This document shows, one piece after another, positions 59,523 through 64,000 of a stretch of DNA of 64,000 bases. A program made the translations under genes and the position numbers. The stretch lies in NCBI RefSeq assembly GCF_025996515.1, contig NZ_BLRH01000009.1, positions 310,001 through 374,000 of the forward strand, written 5' to 3'. Under the pieces are notes generated by a model. It did no database searches. It was given only the letters and a program-made list of their open reading frames with translations, and was not told the DNA's origin. How positions within the stretch are numbered: position 1 is the stretch's first letter; every line of letters begins with the position of its first letter. The DNA comes from Rhizohabitans arisaemae. GTDB taxonomy: Bacteria; Actinomycetota; Actinomycetes; Streptosporangiales; Streptosporangiaceae.

Positions 59523-61654
59523 ACCCACCTCGGGTGCTGGTCACCCTGGATGAGCTCCGGCGGGTTCTGGTGACCCATACGGAGGAACCGCTTGCGGAGC
59601 CGTACCCGCTGACTCTTCCCGACATAGGGGATTTTTCGGGAGGCGGGGAGATTGAGGATGTGCGGGAGTACGGCAACACACTGTTCCGGGCACTGCTCGG
59701 CCCGGTCTGGGAGAAGATCGTCACGCTCCCGGCCGTATCGGCCGCCAAAGGGGTGGAGATCGCCCTCAAGCTGCACGGCCCGGTGCGGCGGCTCGCCTGG
59801 GAGGCGATGCACCTGGACGGGCGGCCGCTGATCGCCCAGCCGGAGTGCCTGGTCGCGGTCACCCGGATCGTCACCGGACGGGCGGAGCCGCCGCAGACCA
59901 TCGTGCGGACGCCCCGGGTGCTCTTCGCCACCGGAAGCGACGTCACCGATCCGGCGATCCGGCCCGGCGCGATGTTCCTCGGGCTGCTCCGCGAATGCGA
60001 GTCGCAGGGCCTGGCCGCCACCCGGATCGCCCCAGGCGTCAACCTTCACCAACTGCGGGAGGTATGCGAGGCGTTCATGCCCGACCTGATCCATCTCGTC
60101 GCCCACGGCGAACTCGACGACGACGACCAGACCTGGATCAGGCTGGGCGGCGAGACGGTCAGCGGGAACCAGCTCGCCCGCGCGATCACCTCGGGGACGC
60201 GTACCCCGGTCGCGGTGCTGCTCAGCGTCTGCCACAGCGGGACCGCCGCCTCCGGCCGCACCGGCGACACCGTGACGACGGGCGGCCCGGACCGCACGGC
60301 CTCCCTCGCCGAGCACCTGATCGACAGCGGAGTCTCCTTCGTCGCCGCGATGGCCGGGGAGATCGGCGAGCACACCTGCCGGCTGTTCTCCCGGAGGTTC
60401 CTCGGCGCCCTGCTCACCGGGGACGCGGTCGCCGAAGCGGTGGCACACGCCCGCCGCGCCGCGCTGCCCACCCAGGTCGACCCGGCCACCGGCCTCTACT
60501 GGGCGATGCCCACGCTCTTCGCCGCCGAGGCCGTCCCACCCGCGTTCCGGACCGTCGACCCCTCCCACGCGCAGGCACTCCGGGAGAAGGCCAAACAGCT
60601 CGACCTGCTGCAGGCCCCCGTCTACATCGGGCGACTACAGATCTTCGAAACGGTGGACGAGCTCGCCGGGCCAAGAGGTGGGATCGGCTTTCTGGCCGCG
60701 ACGACCGGCAGTGACTTCGCCAAGCTGGGGAGCACCCGGCTGCTTCGTGAAATCGGATACCGTCTGCTCCAGCGCGGGCATCTGCCGCTGCTGCTCGCGC
60801 CGTACAACGAAGGCAACGCGCCGCAGAACCTACGCCAGGTCGTCGCCAAGCTCCTCACCACCATGATCATCACTGCGCAACGGCTGGGACTGCCCCCCGA
60901 ACCACCCCGCACCGTGAATCGGGAACTCCGCCTCGGCAGACCGCCCGCCGCGAGCGTGTGGCAGGGACTCAAACAAGCCGTCGCAGAGTTCGGGGGATCC
61001 GAAACCACTCTCACCCAGATCGATGTGCAGGACCCGCTCGCCGAGGACCTCGTACGGCTGGCGCAGGCCGCCGAAGAGCAGCTGGGCAAGCCGTTCGGCC
61101 CGCACACCCAGGCCGTCGTCCTCGCTGAAGGGCTCCACCTCTGGCACGGCGCCCTCGGCTGGACCGAGCGGAACCCGGGCCTGCTCGACCTCGTCACCCC
61201 CAACGGCCTCGGCACCCCTGAGCGGCCCGCTCCGCTCATCGCCACCGCCGCGCTCCTGCAAGCCACACCGCTCCACGCCTACCAGGAGGAGCACGCGGGA
61301 AAAGACTGGTTCCGGCAGGTGTCCTTCGAACCGCTCTCCGACGACGAGGCAACCCTCGGCTACCAGTGGATCCTGCTGCACGCCTGGCACACAAAACCCC
61401 GCTACCGGAACGCCTACTGGCTCCGCCCGGGCTACGAACTCGACATCTTCCGCAACCACATCCGCAAACGGGTCGGCGGCCACCCCGGCCACGTCCTCAC
61501 CAAGCTCTACGACCTGGTCGAACTCCTCGTCGACAACAGGGACATCCTGCTCCACGACGACGAGGCGGCCTGGCGTCTCTATGCGAAACGCCACGGTCTA
61601 GGGCAGGACACCTCTGGACAGCGCAGGCCTGGGGAGCACAACCTTGGACAGTAA
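59519..61654 (+). CDS. CHAT-domain (caspase-like) protein with degenerate NTPase-like C-terminus
   Basis: The 711-residue product has a CHAT protease domain at about residues 1-340. The dyad His196 lies in HLVAHGELDDDD and Cys238 in VLLSVCHSGTAA. FVAAMAGEIGEHTCRLFSRRFLGALLTGDAVAEAVAHARRA is the usual helix after the active site. The C-terminal half (about 370-711) is laid out like a STAND-type ATPase, but the Walker A position reads TTGSDFAKLGSTRL and the Walker B position AVVLAEGLHL, so it probably does not hydrolyse ATP. The GTG at 59519 is the likely start. No membrane segment. Confidence 0.85.
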   Translation: MNPPRVLVTLDELRRVLVTHTEEPLAEPYPLTLPDIGDFSGGGEIEDVREYGNTLFRALLGPVWEKIVTLPAVSAAKGVEIALKLHGPVRRLAWEAMHLDGRPLIAQPECLVAVTRIVTGRAEPPQTIVRTPRVLFATGSDVTDPAIRPGAMFLGLLRECESQGLAATRIAPGVNLHQLREVCEAFMPDLIHLVAHGELDDDDQTWIRLGGETVSGNQLARAITSGTRTPVAVLLSVCHSGTAASGRTGDTVTTGGPDRTASLAEHLIDSGVSFVAAMAGEIGEHTCRLFSRRFLGALLTGDAVAEAVAHARRAALPTQVDPATGLYWAMPTLFAAEAVPPAFRTVDPSHAQALREKAKQLDLLQAPVYIGRLQIFETVDELAGPRGGIGFLAATTGSDFAKLGSTRLLREIGYRLLQRGHLPLLLAPYNEGNAPQNLRQVVAKLLTTMIITAQRLGLPPEPPRTVNRELRLGRPPAASVWQGLKQAVAEFGGSETTLTQIDVQDPLAEDLVRLAQAAEEQLGKPFGPHTQAVVLAEGLHLWHGALGWTERNPGLLDLVTPNGLGTPERPAPLIATAALLQATPLHAYQEEHAGKDWFRQVSFEPLSDDEATLGYQWILLHAWHTKPRYRNAYWLRPGYELDIFRNHIRKRVGGHPGHVLTKLYDLVELLVDNRDILLHDDEAAWRLYAKRHGLGQDTSGQRRPGEHNLGQ

Positions 61655-61688
61655 GGGTGTCGGACCGCACAGCCGGGAACAGCACGAC

Positions 61689-61769
61689 ATGAGCCGAGGG
61701 CATCACGCGCAGCACAAGGACCGGGGCTCGCGCCGGTCCCGGCTCGCCGCCACCCAGGTCACGGGGTGA
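61689..61769 (+). CDS. Possible 26-codon ORF before the STAND gene
   Basis: MSRGHHAQHKDRGSRRSRLAATQ... is basic and ends 5 bases before the STAND ATG. It may be a leader or a chance frame. Confidence 0.2.
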   Translation: MSRGHHAQHKDRGSRRSRLAATQVTG

Positions 61770-61774
61770 CGCCG

Positions 61775-64000
61775 ATGAACTCACGCCTCGACCTCGACGC
61801 CGAGCTGGAGCTGCGTGCGCGCGTCAGAAGGACCAGGCTGTTCAGCGGATTCCCCCTGGAGACGCTGATCCGGCTCGTCCTCCTGCCCGAGTGGACGACG
61901 GCGCTCGCCCGCCACTTCGAACTCACCGCCCCCGGCGACCTTCCCGATCTGCTCCGCCGTCTCGTCGACGGCGAACTGGTGGAGACCAGCCCGATCCTCA
62001 CCCCGGACGGCGAGGAGGACACCTCGTTCTGGGTGCACACCTCGATGCGCACCGAGATCGGGGAGTTCATCCGGCTCACGGCGCACCCGCACACCGTGAA
62101 CACCACGCTGCTGGACATGTATCGGCGGGCCAAAGCGCAACCCGACCTGGCGAACTGGCGCCACGCGGTCAACGTCCATCTCAGTGACCAGTCGGGGGCG
62201 AGCCTCCTCAAAGCGGTCACCCCGCTCATCGAGTCGGGCCGGATCCCCGAGGCGGCGAGACAGGTCGCGGTGGCCAGGATGCTCGGCGACGTCCTCCGGG
62301 GGCCGCTGCCCTCGGCCGCCCGCCGGGCCCAGTGGCGGGTCAACCGGGCGATGCGCGAAGCCGAGGACGCCCGGTTCCTGCGGCACTACCTGCCCCGCGC
62401 GACGGCGCGGCGCGCCCTGAACGAGCTGTTTCCCGTGATCCGCGTGGGGATCCCCGGAGAATCCTCGGATTTCATCCACACCCCGCAGCCGACGACGGCG
62501 CCATCATCGAACAGATGGGCGCTTCATCTGCTCGGTGGCGGCGGCGCGGGCAAGACGATGGTCGTCCGGCACCTCTCCTCCGGTGCCTACGCCCGGGAGC
62601 GCGGGCTCGCCCCGTTCCCGGTGGCCCGGATCGACTTCGACCACATGGACCCCCGCTACCCGGACGAGCGGCCCGGCGAGATGCTGCTCGCCCTCGCCGA
62701 AGAGCTCCTGGGCTTCGGGACGACCCGGAGTATGGAGCACAGCTATCTCCGTTTCACCGACACCGTCGACCACCTCCACGAAGAACTGTCCCGCGCCGAG
62801 CACCTGACCGACCGGATCGGTTCACTCACCTATGAGATGATCGCGGGCTTCGCCCGTTTCGTCAGCGCGCTACCCCCGCCGGTCACACTGGTCCTGGACA
62901 CCTGTGAGGAACTGGCCAAGCTCTACCCGGTCGGCGCGGACGCCCCGGCGATCGACAAGACGTTCCACATCCTGGAAACGCTGCACGAGCTGGTGCCTTC
63001 ACTCAGAGTCGTGTTCGCGGGACGCCGCCGTCTCGTCCCCACCTCCGACCCGGGCGACTCCGCCGGGCCGCTGCTGCGCCCCCGGCCGTACCTGCGGGTC
63101 GTCCCCTTCGGCGGCTTCACCGCCGAGGAAGCCCACGACTACCTGACCGCGCGGGCGCCCACCCCCGCACTCCGGCCCGCGCTCCTCGACCGGTCCCGGG
63201 ACGGCGAACTCCACAACCCGTTCGAACTCGCCGCCTACACCGAATGGGCGCTCAGCGAACCCGACCTCGACCCGGACGCGCTCCGGAACGCGCCCCGCGA
63301 CCCCTACATCGAACGCCGGATCGTCGCCCGGCTCGACGACCCGCAGCTCACCCGCTCCCTCGCCGTCGCCGCCGAACTCGGCCGGTTCGACCGGAACCTC
63401 ATCGCGCCCGCTTTGAGACGCCTCCGGCTCGACCCCGACCACGTCTTCGACGGCCTCGCCACCCAGGAATGGGTCAGAGTCGTCGAACTGCGTACGGACG
63501 GCCGGCCCCGCGTCATCGAACTCGACGAAAACCTCGGTACCCGGCTCCGCGCCTTCACCCGCGCCGACCCCGACCGCTTCCCCCTCAACCCGGCCCTGCT
63601 CGGCGAAGACGCCGTCCAAGTGATCGACGGCACCCGCATGCTCCGCGACGTGCCGACCGCGACCGTCGTCACCGCCGTCCGACTCCTCCCCGTCGAAACA
63701 GCCGGAACCTTCTGGAAACGCCTGGAAGAGCGGATCATCGCCGAAGACGCCTGGGCCTGGGCCGCACACATCGCCGTACGGGCCGCCGCCGAAGAACAAC
63801 AGCGCGCACCCGGCCCCGCGAACACCGCACCGGCCGAACGGGAACCCTCGGCTTCGCACCTCCCCGCCGCCCCAGCTGTAGGACCTGCCTCAGGGCAGGC
63901 ACACCCGGAGGGGACGGCCGGCGCCGGCCCGGCTGATTCGGCCCCACCCGGGGAACACCACCGTGATTTCGCCGCGCGGACGGGGCCGGAGATACCTCTG
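61775..64000 (+). CDS. STAND-type P-loop NTPase, cut by the right edge
   Basis: The frame is open from the ATG at 61775 to the edge (742 codons). The N-terminal region (about 1-240) is helical and may be an effector-associated adaptor. The NTPase core has Walker A LLGGGGAGKTMVV (Lys260), Walker B VTLVLDTCEE (Asp375) and an arginine-rich sensor stretch VVFAGRRRLVP, then a winged-helix-like segment. Near the edge a Pro/Ala-rich linker starts, so a sensor or repeat domain probably follows outside. It sits 120 bases behind the CHAT gene. Confidence 0.85.
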   Translation, partial: MNSRLDLDAELELRARVRRTRLFSGFPLETLIRLVLLPEWTTALARHFELTAPGDLPDLLRRLVDGELVETSPILTPDGEEDTSFWVHTSMRTEIGEFIRLTAHPHTVNTTLLDMYRRAKAQPDLANWRHAVNVHLSDQSGASLLKAVTPLIESGRIPEAARQVAVARMLGDVLRGPLPSAARRAQWRVNRAMREAEDARFLRHYLPRATARRALNELFPVIRVGIPGESSDFIHTPQPTTAPSSNRWALHLLGGGGAGKTMVVRHLSSGAYARERGLAPFPVARIDFDHMDPRYPDERPGEMLLALAEELLGFGTTRSMEHSYLRFTDTVDHLHEELSRAEHLTDRIGSLTYEMIAGFARFVSALPPPVTLVLDTCEELAKLYPVGADAPAIDKTFHILETLHELVPSLRVVFAGRRRLVPTSDPGDSAGPLLRPRPYLRVVPFGGFTAEEAHDYLTARAPTPALRPALLDRSRDGELHNPFELAAYTEWALSEPDLDPDALRNAPRDPYIERRIVARLDDPQLTRSLAVAAELGRFDRNLIAPALRRLRLDPDHVFDGLATQEWVRVVELRTDGRPRVIELDENLGTRLRAFTRADPDRFPLNPALLGEDAVQVIDGTRMLRDVPTATVVTAVRLLPVETAGTFWKRLEERIIAEDAWAWAAHIAVRAAAEEQQRAPGPANTAPAEREPSASHLPAAPAVGPASGQAHPEGTAGAGPADSAPPGEHHRDFAARTGPEIPL

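Overview
The window is high-GC DNA (roughly 70 % by eye) with GTG and TTG starts, ATGA-coupled operons, ergothioneine genes, a type II glutamine synthetase, a Spo0M homologue, ECF sigma factors and a Hanks-type kinase. This gene set points to a mycelial actinomycete, most likely Streptosporangiaceae. The family-level placement is inference.

Left part (1-14.6 kb). It holds a cut metallophosphoesterase, a PfkB-type sugar kinase and an I36-like secreted protein. A compact pqqABCDE operon for PQQ cofactor synthesis follows, including the 28-residue pqqA. Next come a lipoprotein, an O-methyltransferase and a four-gene signalling/export operon (DesK-type kinase, LuxR-type regulator, ABC ATPase, permease). 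A secreted PQQ-dependent sugar dehydrogenase stands about 6 kb from the pqq genes and carries an unusual nine-cysteine segment. YceI and DUF2809 proteins end this part.

Middle (14.6-30.5 kb). A tRNA Gly-Cys-Val trio is followed by a ladder of tandem repeats that carry terminators. Beyond it lies an accessory-looking stretch: small secreted peptide, DUF1152 protein, SigG-like sigma factor, hydrolases, a CGNR regulator, a TetR/monooxygenase divergent pair, a DUF222-HNH protein, an AraC regulator, a phosphotransferase and a DUF1772 protein. Between them sit relics: a TnpB C-terminus with its hairpin end, two decayed CRISPR arrays (61-base period, no cas genes in the window) and two C-terminal gene fragments.

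Right-centre (30.5-57.8 kb). glnII, a clpP and spo0M lie on the minus strand. A three-gene astacin-protease cassette follows, in which the C-terminal domain of the protease is repeated as a separate protein. Then come an M28 peptidase, a Ser/Thr kinase with a membrane partner and a nearby single-PASTA lipoprotein, and an ECF sigma/anti-sigma pair. The ergothioneine operon egtABCD is followed by an ABCG-like transporter, a MoCo-sulfurase-like PLP enzyme, hutH, a NERD protein and an aldo/keto reductase. Two acetate-type symporters, each with a small membrane partner, lie downstream of a LytTR regulator.

Right end (58-64 kb). A HExxH zinc-peptidase-like protein, a CHAT (caspase-like) protein and a P-loop STAND-type NTPase that runs off the edge form a candidate conflict or programmed-death system. 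This is the most interesting locus of the window.
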